Shown: one piece after another, positions 24,777 through 33,166 of the stretch
How the letters are laid out: each line of letters opens with the position of its first letter
Numbering within the stretch: position 1 is the first letter of the stretch
Source of the DNA: JADJGC01 sp964617645
GTDB lineage: Bacteria > Zixibacteria > MSB-5A5 > CAIYYT01
DNA: 64,000 nucleotides
NCBI GenBank assembly: GCA_964617645.1
Contig: CAZTYE010000007.1
Coordinates: 1-64,000, forward strand
Direction: 5' to 3'
Position numbers and translations under genes: made by a program
The notes under the pieces: generated by a model
Seen by the model: only the letters and a program-made list of their open reading frames with translations
The model's database searches: none
What the model was told of the DNA's origin: nothing

Positions 24777-24859
24777 AGTGTAGTCAAACTCCCGGCGCTT
24801 GAACCACGGGATTGAATGGGACTCGAACGCGGCAAGCGCCAGGCTCGCCGCGACACAGA

Positions 24860-25282
24860 CTACTTGACCATCGCGGCGCGTTGTGTTTGGCGACGATACT
24901 GTTCGCCGTACATGCGGTCGTCTTGCAGAATGTGCTGCACCAACCAATCGCGAAGAAACTCCAAAAGCTCGACCGCGGAAATGGCTTCGTCGGCATCGAA
25001 GCGCCGCTTGTAATCCATAACCTGTTCGGTAAGTTTGCGGTGCTTGGCGACGTGCAGACGGAATTGGCCAAAGTTCATCCCCTCCATGAACTTCTCTTCC
25101 GCCACGAAGTGAGAATTCGTATAGCGCACCAGATTGCTCAAAGTGATTCCGAGTTGCTGACGACTCTTGCCCTTGGTCATGGCTTCATGGAGGTCGTTGA
25201 GAATCTTGATTAGACGTTTGTGTTGCTCATCCATTTCCGGCACAAAGACCGAGTAGCTGTCTTCCCACTCGATGAAGTTCAT
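24860..25282 (-). CDS. Bacteriohemerythrin
   Basis: A 140-residue protein from the ATG at 25282 (GGAGG upstream); longer frames are rejected because the family starts MNFIEWEDSYSV here. It is a four-helix di-iron O2-binding protein with the full ligand set visible: H21, H58, E62 (H-x3-E), H77 and H81 (H-x3-H), H117 and D122 (H-x4-D). Hemerythrins carry, sense or buffer oxygen. The stand-alone form, without a methyl-accepting domain, suggests O2 delivery or scavenging in a microaerophile. It is encoded opposite to the pilus genes. Confidence 0.93.
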   Translation of the reverse strand: MNFIEWEDSYSVFVPEMDEQHKRLIKILNDLHEAMTKGKSRQQLGITLSNLVRYTNSHFVAEEKFMEGMNFGQFRLHVAKHRKLTEQVMDYKRRFDADEAISAVELLEFLRDWLVQHILQDDRMYGEQYRRQTQRAAMVK

Positions 25283-25495
25283 TTGCGTTCCCTCCGCCTG
25301 ACGTGATTCGACCCCTGCGATGATTATCGGACGAATTGCTCGATATCTTGGCGACGAAGCGCCGCGGTCGCTGCGGGAATTTCGGACAGTCTCAGGATGA
25401 AACAGCGAGCGCCGGAGCGAGCCGATTTGACCTGAGATGCGCACCGAGGCTCAAGGAGCACAGCATCTTGCCCGACAATCAGAAGGAGTGGCATA

Positions 25496-27217
25496 ATGAG
25501 CACGAACAAACGCATCGGCGATCTTCTGGTCGACAAGGGTCTGCTCAGCGCAGCCCAATTACAGTCGGTTCTCGAGGAACAGACGCGCACGGGTTTGCGT
25601 TTGGGGCAGATCTTGCTCAAACGAAACTTGATCAACGAGGAAGATCTCGTTGACGTGATTCACACGCGGCTGGGAATCCCCAAGCTGTCGCTGGAAAATA
25701 TCGTCATCGATCCGAACATCGTCGAGCTCGTGCCACTGGCGCTGGCGAAAAAGCATTCGCTGGTTCCGGTGTTTCGCATCGGCACGATGCTGACCGTCGC
25801 GATGGCCGATCCGCTGGACATCATCGCGCTCGACGAGCTCAAGTACGTCACGAATCTCAAGATCAACCGCACGATCACAACCTCCGCGTCGATTGCGCGG
25901 GCGATCGACCAGTACTACTCGCTGCGCGACTCGATGGCGGAAGTGATCAAGGACATCGGCGAAGAGCAACTACCGTCGACCAACGAAATCGCGGCGACGA
26001 TCAGCGAAGCCGAAGGCGCCAACTCGGAAGCGCCGCTGATCAAGCTGGTCAACTTGCTGATCATTCAGGCGGTGAAAGAACGCGCCTCGGATATTCATAT
26101 CGAAGTCGACGAAGCAAAGATGCGCGTGCGCTATCGCGTCAACGGCTTGCTCAAGGAGCAGAACGCGCCGCCGCGGAATCTTCACGCCAGTATCGTTTCG
26201 CGCGTCAAAGTCATGGCGCAGATGGATGTGTCGGAGAAGCGCATACCGCAAGACGGGCGGTTCGTCGTAAAAGTCGGCAATGCCGATGTCGACGTGCGCG
26301 CCTCGACCCTGCCGACGATCCACGGCGAGAAGGTCGTGCTGCGCATTTTGGATCGGCGCAATCTGGTGATCGGACTGACCAATCTCGGATTCGATCCGGC
26401 GACGCTGAAGGAGTTCGAGGGTGTCATCCGCAAACCGGAAGGGCTGATTCTCATCTCCGGTCCGACGGGATCGGGCAAGACGACGACATTGTATGCGGCA
26501 TTGAATGAAATCAAGAGCGTCGAACGCAATATCATCACGATCGAAGATCCGGTCGAATACAGCCTGTCGCTGATCAACCAGGTGCAGATCAACGAGAAAG
26601 CGGGTCTGACATTTGCGTCGGCGTTGCGGTCGATTTTGCGCCAGAATCCCGACGTGATCATGGTCGGCGAGATCCGTGATTCCGAAACGGCGCAGATGGC
26701 GGTGCGGGCGTCCTTGACCGGACATCTGGTGCTAAGTACGGTGCACACCAACGACGCCGCCGGCGCCGTGGCACGATTGCTCGACATGGGTGTAGAGAAT
26801 TATCTGGTGGCGAGTTGCCTTTTGGGTGTTATCGCCCAGCGGCTGGTGCGAACGACTTGCCAGCGCTGCAAGACCAGGGAAGAGTTGCCGCCGGGCATCA
26901 TTGACAAGATCGGGCCGGAGATTATCGGTTCCGAGGACAAGTTCATGGCCGGCGCCGGCTGTGAAGAGTGCGGCAACACGGGCTATCAGGGGCGGATCGG
27001 GATTTATGAATTTCTGACGGTGAACAACCGCATTCGCGAATTGATGCTCACCAACACGTCCGCCGCGGCGATCAAGCAAGCCGCACAAGCCCACGGAATG
27101 CGCACGATGCGCGAGCAAGTAATCGCCAAGGGGCTGGCGGGAATCACCACATGCCGCGAGATCATTCGCGTCACACAAGCCGATGAAATGCCGGCGGTAG
27201 CAGCCAATGCCGTTTGA
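25496..27217 (+). CDS. pilB: Type IV pilus extension ATPase PilB
   Basis: A 573-residue hexameric motor ATPase of the GspE/PilB/MshE family. The N-terminal GSPII_E domain (about 1-160; RIGDLLVDKGLLSAAQLQ) is followed by the core with Walker A GPTGSGKTTT (about residue 322), the Asp box, Walker B DVIMVGEIRD (about 382), and the His box TGHLVLSTVHTND. A tetracysteine zinc site, TCQRCKT and GCEECGNTG (about 455-490), is typical of assembly rather than retraction ATPases. AAGGAG precedes the ATG, and pilC overlaps the 3' end by 11 bp. It is the only such ATPase in the window; no PilT is present. Confidence 0.95.
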   Translation: MSTNKRIGDLLVDKGLLSAAQLQSVLEEQTRTGLRLGQILLKRNLINEEDLVDVIHTRLGIPKLSLENIVIDPNIVELVPLALAKKHSLVPVFRIGTMLTVAMADPLDIIALDELKYVTNLKINRTITTSASIARAIDQYYSLRDSMAEVIKDIGEEQLPSTNEIAATISEAEGANSEAPLIKLVNLLIIQAVKERASDIHIEVDEAKMRVRYRVNGLLKEQNAPPRNLHASIVSRVKVMAQMDVSEKRIPQDGRFVVKVGNADVDVRASTLPTIHGEKVVLRILDRRNLVIGLTNLGFDPATLKEFEGVIRKPEGLILISGPTGSGKTTTLYAALNEIKSVERNIITIEDPVEYSLSLINQVQINEKAGLTFASALRSILRQNPDVIMVGEIRDSETAQMAVRASLTGHLVLSTVHTNDAAGAVARLLDMGVENYLVASCLLGVIAQRLVRTTCQRCKTREELPPGIIDKIGPEIIGSEDKFMAGAGCEECGNTGYQGRIGIYEFLTVNNRIRELMLTNTSAAAIKQAAQAHGMRTMREQVIAKGLAGITTCREIIRVTQADEMPAVAANAV

Positions 27218-28427
27218 ATTTACCTACAAGGCGCGCGACTTCGACGGCGTCGCGGTCTCCGGCGTGGCGCGGCTGGAATCGGCCGAAGCGGTGCGCGATT
27301 TTCTGAATGAGCGCAAACTTATCCCGATCTCGATCCAGCCCAAGACCCGCTCGGCGTGGGAGCGAATCAGCGCGGTTTTCCGAAAGCGCGCCTCCGGCGA
27401 AGATTTGATTCTGTTCACCCGCAAGATGAATGCGCTTTATCGCGCCGGAATTCCGCTCACGTCCGCACTGGGAATCATCGCCGATCAAGAAGGCAAAGAG
27501 AGTTTCTCGCAAATCGCCAGCCAGTTACGAACGGACCTGGAGCAGGGGTATTCGTTTTCGGAAGCGGTGTCACGACACCCGGACGTGTTCGACGATACTT
27601 ACGTCAGCGCGATTCGCGTTGCCGAGGAGACCGGCCGCATGGAGGCGGTGCTTGAGCGGTTGTCGACGACGCTGGAACGCGATTTGGAGACGCGCGAGCA
27701 AATCAAGACCGCGACGCGCTATCCGATTATCGTCGTGGCGTTGGTCGTGCTGGCGTTCTTCGCGCTGGTGACATTCGTGGTGCCAAAGTTCGTCGATTTC
27801 TACGCCAAGAACAACGCCGTGTTGCCGCTGCCGACCAGAATGCTGATTTCGTTGAACCTGTTCATCAGGGCGTATTGGCCAATTCTGCTGCTGGCGGCGG
27901 GCGTGATCATTCCGGTGTCGATCAAGTTGTTCAAACTGAAACAGGTCCGAACCAAATTCGACGGTCTAATATTGCGATTGCCGATTTTTGGGCCGCTGTT
28001 CAACAAGATTTACATCTCACGCTTCGCGCATCTGCTTGGCGTGTCGTTTTCGTCGGGAGCGCCGCTATTGAGCGGTTTGAACACGGTGCGCAGCGCGATC
28101 GGAAATCGCGTGATCGAGGCGGAGGTCGAAGTGATGCGCGCCCAGGTGCAGCAAGGGCAATCGATCGCCGCCATCCGGCACAAACTGCCGCACTTTCCGT
28201 CTCTGGCCGTGTCGCTGATGCAGGTCGGACTGGAGTCGGGGTCGCTGGATTTCATGTTGGAACAAGTCGCGATGTTCTTCGACCGGGAAGTGGACTACAC
28301 GAGCAAGCGGTTGATGACGCTGATCGAGCCGCTGTTGATCTTGTTCCTCGGCGCCGTCGTGCTGGTGATGGCGCTGGCGATCTTCATGCCGATGTGGAAT
28401 TTGGTCGAGGTGTTCCGGCCAAAATAG
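27207..28427 (+). CDS. pilC: Type IV pilus inner-membrane platform PilC
   Basis: A 406-residue platform protein of the GspF/PilC family. Two repeats of the T2SSF domain (about 70-190 and 270-395) contain FTRKMNALYRAGIPL and FAHLLGVSFSSGAPL. Three hydrophobic segments lie near 170-192, 220-240 and 375-397, and the protein ends PMWNLVEVF, as usual. It sits in the inner membrane and couples PilB rotation to pilin insertion. Its start codon lies inside the end of pilB. Confidence 0.94.
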   Translation: MPFEFTYKARDFDGVAVSGVARLESAEAVRDFLNERKLIPISIQPKTRSAWERISAVFRKRASGEDLILFTRKMNALYRAGIPLTSALGIIADQEGKESFSQIASQLRTDLEQGYSFSEAVSRHPDVFDDTYVSAIRVAEETGRMEAVLERLSTTLERDLETREQIKTATRYPIIVVALVVLAFFALVTFVVPKFVDFYAKNNAVLPLPTRMLISLNLFIRAYWPILLLAAGVIIPVSIKLFKLKQVRTKFDGLILRLPIFGPLFNKIYISRFAHLLGVSFSSGAPLLSGLNTVRSAIGNRVIEAEVEVMRAQVQQGQSIAAIRHKLPHFPSLAVSLMQVGLESGSLDFMLEQVAMFFDREVDYTSKRLMTLIEPLLILFLGAVVLVMALAIFMPMWNLVEVFRPK

Positions 28428-28509
28428 TCAATGTTCGCACCGAGAATCCGACAATTGAGATGAGGCAGTGAAATAGAGGAAAAGGCAAAACAGGTCCGGA
28501 GGTAAAACA

Positions 28510-28938
28510 ATGCTCAGAAAGCTCAATTCCCGCGCCGGCTTCACGCTAATCGAGCTGGTGATTATCATCGTCGTTCTCGGCATCCTCGCCGCCGTGGCGA
28601 TTCCGAAGTATCAGGACATTTCGAACGAAGCGAAGGCGGCCGCGGCGAAGGGTTCGCTGGCCAGCTTGCGCTCCGGCATCTCGATCTACTACGCGAACGC
28701 CGCGGTGAAGACCGGCTCGGCGACGTGGCCGCCGATTGATTCCATGAGAACGATTGGCACGGTAATGATGCAGGCGCTTCCGGCAAACCCGTACCAGAGC
28801 GCGAACAACGCGCCGGATTCGATCGTGACCGGCGTTACGAAGGGAACGATTGTCGGAACGCGCGGTGGCTGGGCCTATAAGCCGTCAACCGGCGAAATCT
28901 GGCCGAATACGAGCGTGGCCGGCGAGAACAACTGGTAA
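28510..28938 (+). CDS. Major-type prepilin (GspG/PilA-like)
   Basis: A 142-residue prepilin with ribosome-binding site GGAGG. The leader MLRKLNSRAG is cleaved before FTLIELVIIIVVLGILAAVA, with Glu at position 5. The globular part is short, and its end, GGWAYKPSTGEIWPNTS, is the conserved pattern seen in GspG-like and MSHA-like pilins. It is the best candidate for the filament's main subunit: it is the first pilin after pilC, has its own ribosome-binding site and a spacer of 82 bp. The next prepilin starts 4 bp after its stop. Confidence 0.9.
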   Translation: MLRKLNSRAGFTLIELVIIIVVLGILAAVAIPKYQDISNEAKAAAAKGSLASLRSGISIYYANAAVKTGSATWPPIDSMRTIGTVMMQALPANPYQSANNAPDSIVTGVTKGTIVGTRGGWAYKPSTGEIWPNTSVAGENNW

Positions 28939-28942
28939 GTCG

Positions 28943-29395
28943 ATGACGCAGCGCCGAACCTGGTCGGCGACCGGATTTACCCTGATCGAATTGGTGATTA
29001 TCATCGTCGTGTTGGGGATTATCTCGACCGTCGCCTTCGTTAAGTACTCGGACTTCGTCAACCAGTCACGAATTGAAGCCTGCGAGGCCGAACTGGCGAC
29101 GCTGAAGCGCGCCATTGTCGGCAACGCCCAAGTGACGGCCGGCGGCCGGTATACGGACGTCGGATTCGAGGGCAATATCGGCAGCCCGCCGAACGCGCTC
29201 GTTGATCTGGCGCGGAAGCCGGATTCGCTAACGGCTTACAATGCGATATCGCGATTAGGTTGGAACGGTCCGTACATCGACTCCGCCAACGGGGACTATT
29301 TGAAGGACCCATGGGGAGTCAACTATGTTTATGAGCGCGCCAACCGGCGAATCAAGTCTACCGGCTCGGGCAGCGATATCATCTTGACTTTTTAA
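28943..29395 (+). CDS. GspG-like prepilin
   Basis: A 150-residue prepilin. The start is the ATG at 28943; a longer frame overlaps the upstream pilin and would bury the leader. The leader MTQRRTWSATG is cleaved before FTLIELVIIIVVLG. The body carries LDPWG-type pseudopilin features (GWNGPYIDSANGDYLKDPWG, then VNYVYE), which in GspG form the calcium-binding loop region. It sits between the short pilin and the long passenger-bearing pilin, so the three are probably one translational unit. Confidence 0.88.
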   Translation: MTQRRTWSATGFTLIELVIIIVVLGIISTVAFVKYSDFVNQSRIEACEAELATLKRAIVGNAQVTAGGRYTDVGFEGNIGSPPNALVDLARKPDSLTAYNAISRLGWNGPYIDSANGDYLKDPWGVNYVYERANRRIKSTGSGSDIILTF

Positions 29396-29404
29396 GGCTA
29401 AACA

Positions 29405-30553
29405 ATGTTAGCGCAGCGAGACGAACGCGGATTCACCTTGGTGGAAGTGATTATGGTGGTGATCATCATGGGCATCATCACCGCCGTGGCGATGCGCTCT
29501 CTGACCTCATCGGTCGAGACGGCGCGAATTGAAGAAACGCGCAACGAAATGAACCAATTGGCGGAAGCGATTGCCGGCAATGCGATGCTCTACAACAACG
29601 GCGTTCGCACGAGTTTTGGGTATGTAGGCGACGTAGGCAGTCTACCGGCGAATCTTGACGCGTTGGTGACCTCGCCGGGGTATGCGACCTGGCGCGGGCC
29701 GTATGTGCGCGCGGATTTCTCCAATTTTTCGGATGACTACAAGCGGGACGCCTGGGGACAGTTGTACGCGTATACCGGAAGCGTGATGATCAGGTCGGTT
29801 GGAAGTGCGGATTCGTTGACGCGTGTCATCGCGAGCGCCGCGAGCGATCTAACAAACAACTCGGTGACCGGCATCGTTACCGACGCCGGCGGAAACCCGC
29901 CCGGGGATTCGGCGATAAGAGTCAACGTTGTGCTCCGCTATCCCAATGGCAGCGGTGGATATAAGGATTCGATCCTGACGCCGAATGCTTCAGGTGTGTT
30001 CACATTCAATAATTGCGTGCCGATCGGCAATCATACGATTAAGGCAGTTTATTCGACGACAGCCGATACGATACAATCATTTGTGTCGGTGCCCCCGAAA
30101 TCGACTGTCAATTCACAATTGCGATTTCCCGGCTCGCTTTGGGCGGCGGGAGGAGGTGGTGGCGGCGGTGGTGGGACCGCGACTATCACTTATGTGGCCG
30201 GTTCGGCAGCGGCTTTTGGCACCGGCAGTGCGAGTGTGCGCTTCGATATTAACAACACCGGCACGGCGAGCGCGTCGATTACCTCCATAAGCTTGACTTA
30301 TTCGCCTACGGCGTACTACCGCTATGTTTATTGGAACGGCACGGTCGTGTTCAACTCAAGTAATCCGCGATCCGGAAGCGGGACAGTGTCGACGTTTACG
30401 TCGACGCAGTCAATCTCCGCCGGCCAGACTCTGACGGTTCGCGTCGAGGACTTCCGAACCGGCGTAACCGGCGGGAGTCGGGTGAACATGCGGGGAACGG
30501 CATTCACGGTCCTGTTTTCCAACGGGGCGACGATCAGCTTCACGACTCCTTGA
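29405..30553 (+). CDS. Large prepilin with beta-sandwich passenger domains
   Basis: A 382-residue prepilin. The leader MLAQRDERG is cleaved before FTLVEVIMVVIIMGIITAVA. Residues about 20-140 form a pseudopilin body like its upstream neighbour (GPYVRADF...KRDAWGQLYAYTGS). A second part (about 150-245) looks like a carboxypeptidase-regulatory/Ig-like beta domain (SVTGIVTDAGGNPPGDSAI ... GVFTFNNCVPIGNHTIKA). A nine-glycine linker near residue 250 leads to a third, Ser/Thr-rich beta domain ending at FTTP. Ordinary prepilins are 130-200 residues, so this one probably displays a tip or adhesin module. Confidence 0.85.
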   Translation: MLAQRDERGFTLVEVIMVVIIMGIITAVAMRSLTSSVETARIEETRNEMNQLAEAIAGNAMLYNNGVRTSFGYVGDVGSLPANLDALVTSPGYATWRGPYVRADFSNFSDDYKRDAWGQLYAYTGSVMIRSVGSADSLTRVIASAASDLTNNSVTGIVTDAGGNPPGDSAIRVNVVLRYPNGSGGYKDSILTPNASGVFTFNNCVPIGNHTIKAVYSTTADTIQSFVSVPPKSTVNSQLRFPGSLWAAGGGGGGGGGTATITYVAGSAAAFGTGSASVRFDINNTGTASASITSISLTYSPTAYYRYVYWNGTVVFNSSNPRSGSGTVSTFTSTQSISAGQTLTVRVEDFRTGVTGGSRVNMRGTAFTVLFSNGATISFTTP

Positions 30554-30565
30554 GGACGCCCAGAC

Positions 30566-32161
30566 ATGACTGCGACGACAAACACCCAACAAGAAGTCGG
30601 AATCGTACAGCCCGAGGCGGAGACGGGATCAGTGCTCAGGGCCCTCGATTTGCATTCGGCGTCGAGCCTCGTTGTTGAGCTGGGGGACGATTATCTCGTA
30701 TACCGGGCGCGACAGCGGTCTAGTCTTCGTCGCGGAAAGGCCCGTCAAGGGGTTGTTATCGACAACCGCTTCCGCGAGAGCGAATTTGCGGCGCAATATC
30801 TCCAGTCGCTTCTCAAGTCGGCATCGACACGGTGCCAGGTGAAATTAGTTCTCTCGTATAGCGACGCCATGTTGCGGAGCTTCTATGTGCCGGTGGTTCC
30901 CAAAGCCGAGTTGCCGCAAGTAGTCGAGTGGGAAGCGGCGCGCATATTTCCGTTCGTGCCGGACAGCGAATGGTTTCAGTGGCAGGTCATCGATACACTC
31001 GATCTTGGCAATACGAAAAAACACCAAATTCAGGCGGCAGCCATCCCGAAGAGCCGGATCGAGCCGCTTTTCTCAATTTTGGCGGCACAACGCGGCGAAT
31101 GCGAGGTATTCTTGTCGCCGTGTCTGTGGGAGACCGAACTGCACAAGTCGCGGGCGCCGGGGCAGACGGAGAAAGCAAGTGTTGTGGTGGCGCGGCTGTT
31201 TGGCAGCCGGCTAAACCTGTTTTGCTTTCACGGCGCACATCTCGAGTTCACGCGCGAGGCAACTCTGGAGGCGGAAGTCACCGGATCAGCCTTCGACGCG
31301 AGTTTGAATCACCTGCAGGACCAGAGCGAGCAGCGCAGCGATCCTTACGTTTACTGCGAATTGGACTGCGCCGGCGTTGCGACTCTCATCAGTGAAGAGC
31401 TGGATTATTATTATGGCCGCTTCACCCAACGGACTATCGAACGAATGCTCCTGGTGGCGCCTGCGGCGGTGCACCAGGAATTGCGCGACGCGCTGGCCAA
31501 GACGCTGGGAATCGCGGTTGACATCTATCCGGGGAACGCGGACGACCAGCAAGTATTCGCTCCGTTAAGTCTGGCGACACGGCGCAAGCGTGGATTGACG
31601 CTGACGCCGCGAGTCTATCGCCGCGGGATCGTTGAACGGACCGCGACGCGACTGGGCGCGATAATCGGCGTGATGATTTTGGCGCTCGTGGGGCTGCTCG
31701 GACTCTTGCAGCGACAGCAGCTCGGGAGCGAAAACGCCCACGTCCGGGTTCTGACGCAACAGCTTAACGATTTGCAGACTTCGGCAGCGTATTCGGGGTT
31801 AGTCACGTTGCAGTCGCAAACTTCGACATGGCACGGGCAGTTGATTCAGCTTCAGGCCGGGCAATTGAAGCTGGGCAATTTTCTTCGCCAATTGACGACA
31901 ATCACGCCATGGGGAATCTACCTGACCGATCTTCAGCTTCAGCCGGCGCAGAACGCCGGCGGAATCGTGGTAGCAGCGGTTTCGCTGACGGGATTTGTTT
32001 CAGACGAATCCGCCTATCCTGAACTGGAATTGGCCCGCTTTATCCAAGCACTGTCGACCGCGCCCAAATTGGCAAACGTATCCCTGCGCAATCAGTTCGT
32101 CAGCGTCAGCGAATCGGGAAAGCGGCTGCAGTTCAATCTGTCGCTGGAGGTGGCTCCGTGA
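30566..32161 (+). CDS. PilM-PilN fusion (GspL/MshI-like)
   Basis: A 531-residue protein. Residues about 20-345 resemble a divergent PilM/GspL actin-like domain (VLRALDLHSASSLVVEL, then PQVVEWEAARIFPFVP and EELDYYYGRFTQRTIERMLL). One membrane helix follows (about 362-380; LGAIIGVMILALVGLLGLL), then a coiled coil and a PilN-like periplasmic domain (WGIYLTDLQLQP, LARFIQALSTAPKLANVSL). It therefore corresponds to GspL of type II secretion, or to a PilM-PilN fusion. Canonical nucleotide loops are weak, so ATP binding is uncertain. The next gene overlaps its stop by 4 bp. Confidence 0.8.
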   Translation: MTATTNTQQEVGIVQPEAETGSVLRALDLHSASSLVVELGDDYLVYRARQRSSLRRGKARQGVVIDNRFRESEFAAQYLQSLLKSASTRCQVKLVLSYSDAMLRSFYVPVVPKAELPQVVEWEAARIFPFVPDSEWFQWQVIDTLDLGNTKKHQIQAAAIPKSRIEPLFSILAAQRGECEVFLSPCLWETELHKSRAPGQTEKASVVVARLFGSRLNLFCFHGAHLEFTREATLEAEVTGSAFDASLNHLQDQSEQRSDPYVYCELDCAGVATLISEELDYYYGRFTQRTIERMLLVAPAAVHQELRDALAKTLGIAVDIYPGNADDQQVFAPLSLATRRKRGLTLTPRVYRRGIVERTATRLGAIIGVMILALVGLLGLLQRQQLGSENAHVRVLTQQLNDLQTSAAYSGLVTLQSQTSTWHGQLIQLQAGQLKLGNFLRQLTTITPWGIYLTDLQLQPAQNAGGIVVAAVSLTGFVSDESAYPELELARFIQALSTAPKLANVSLRNQFVSVSESGKRLQFNLSLEVAP

Positions 32162-32736
32162 GGATGACGGCGCGGCAAAAGCTGATGACCGCCGCGGTGC
32201 TGCCGTACGTTCTGGCGGCGGCGGCGTTCTTGTTCATCTACCAGCCTTCGCGAGCGCAGATAGAGCAAGCCCGCGGCCGGGCGGCACAGATCGAAAGTGA
32301 ACTAACGGCGCAGCGGCTATTCCTGTCGTCCGCCGCGATTGTCGGTACGCAGATTCAAAGCCTTGAAGAGCAACGCCGGAAACTCCTTGACGACCTGGTG
32401 AGCAGCGATTCGACCGAATTGTTTCTCGAGGCCATCGGCGCGGACATGCTGGCGATGGGGTTTTCCGCCGCCGCACTCAAGCCGGATATCGACGACTTGC
32501 TGCACGCGCAGCCGTTTGCGCTTGACGACTTGCAGTTGCTCAAATTGCGTTTTGTCGCCGAGGCGCAGGCGGATTACATCACCGTGGCGCAGTGGATTGA
32601 GGATTTTGAGAGCCGTCACTATAGCGCCGGTGTGCCGATGGTGAGCTTGTCATTCAATGAGTCGACCAATCCGGAAATTCTCGCGCGGATCACGATACAG
32701 GCCTACTTGCGGGCCGGAGCAAAGCGCTGTGGATGA
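32158..32736 (+). CDS. PilO/GspM-like alignment protein
   Basis: A 192-residue protein starting at a GTG that overlaps the previous stop by 4 bp (GTGA); an ATG at 32164 is the alternative. An N-terminal membrane helix (about 10-26; LMTAAVLPYVLAAAAFLFIY) is followed by a coiled coil (30-85) and a small alpha/beta domain. This is the PilO/MshJ/GspM layout. Together with the PilM-PilN fusion and the next two genes it forms alignment set 2. Sequence similarity to the set 1 PilO is low. Confidence 0.75.
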   Translation: MRMTARQKLMTAAVLPYVLAAAAFLFIYQPSRAQIEQARGRAAQIESELTAQRLFLSSAAIVGTQIQSLEEQRRKLLDDLVSSDSTELFLEAIGADMLAMGFSAAALKPDIDDLLHAQPFALDDLQLLKLRFVAEAQADYITVAQWIEDFESRHYSAGVPMVSLSFNESTNPEILARITIQAYLRAGAKRCG

Positions 32737-33166
32737 AAAGGCCCGCAAGCGGATCATCTACGTGATCTTTATCGGCGCGATAGCGTTCGGTGTGATCAAT
32801 CTGTCCGGCCGGAAGTCGACCATTGCGCCGTCCGACAGCACGGGGAATTTACCGCCGGCACTGGCGGCAACCGCGGTCCAACCGACAGCTTCAGCAGATT
32901 CGATACCGGAAGCCGAGTGGGGACGCGACCCGTTCGTGCAGCGACGAAATCAACAGGCCGGCAGGCTGGAAGATGCGTCGACGGAAAATGGAGCCCTGCG
33001 TCTCACGGCGGTGTCGGAGTCGGGAGGCCGGATGCTGGCCGTGATCAACGGTCACGTTGTCGGCGAAGGCGAGAGCGTCGCAGGTTGGCGCGTGATTAAC
33101 CTGACGGCGACACAGGCTCTAATAGAAGGAAACGGCCGTCAAGTTACATTGACGATAGGCGATTAG
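32729..33166 (+). CDS. MshK/GspB-like periplasmic protein
   Basis: A 145-residue protein; I choose the GTG at 32729, which overlaps the previous gene by 8 bp and puts a membrane helix (IIYVIFIGAIAFGVINL) at the N-terminus. A linker with WGRDPFVQRR leads to a C-terminal domain, ALRLTAVSESGGRMLAVING...VVGEGESVAGWRVINL, of the MshK/GspB/PilP type. That fold binds a secretin's N-domains and links it to the inner-membrane set. It takes the PilP position in set 2 and directly precedes a secretin. Confidence 0.75.
   Translation: MDEKARKRIIYVIFIGAIAFGVINLSGRKSTIAPSDSTGNLPPALAATAVQPTASADSIPEAEWGRDPFVQRRNQQAGRLEDASTENGALRLTAVSESGGRMLAVINGHVVGEGESVAGWRVINLTATQALIEGNGRQVTLTIGD

Noticed and set aside
24778..24859. 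tRNA-like fragment near gggactcgaac
   Set aside because: It has a T-loop-like word but no acceptor or anticodon stem can be drawn around it.
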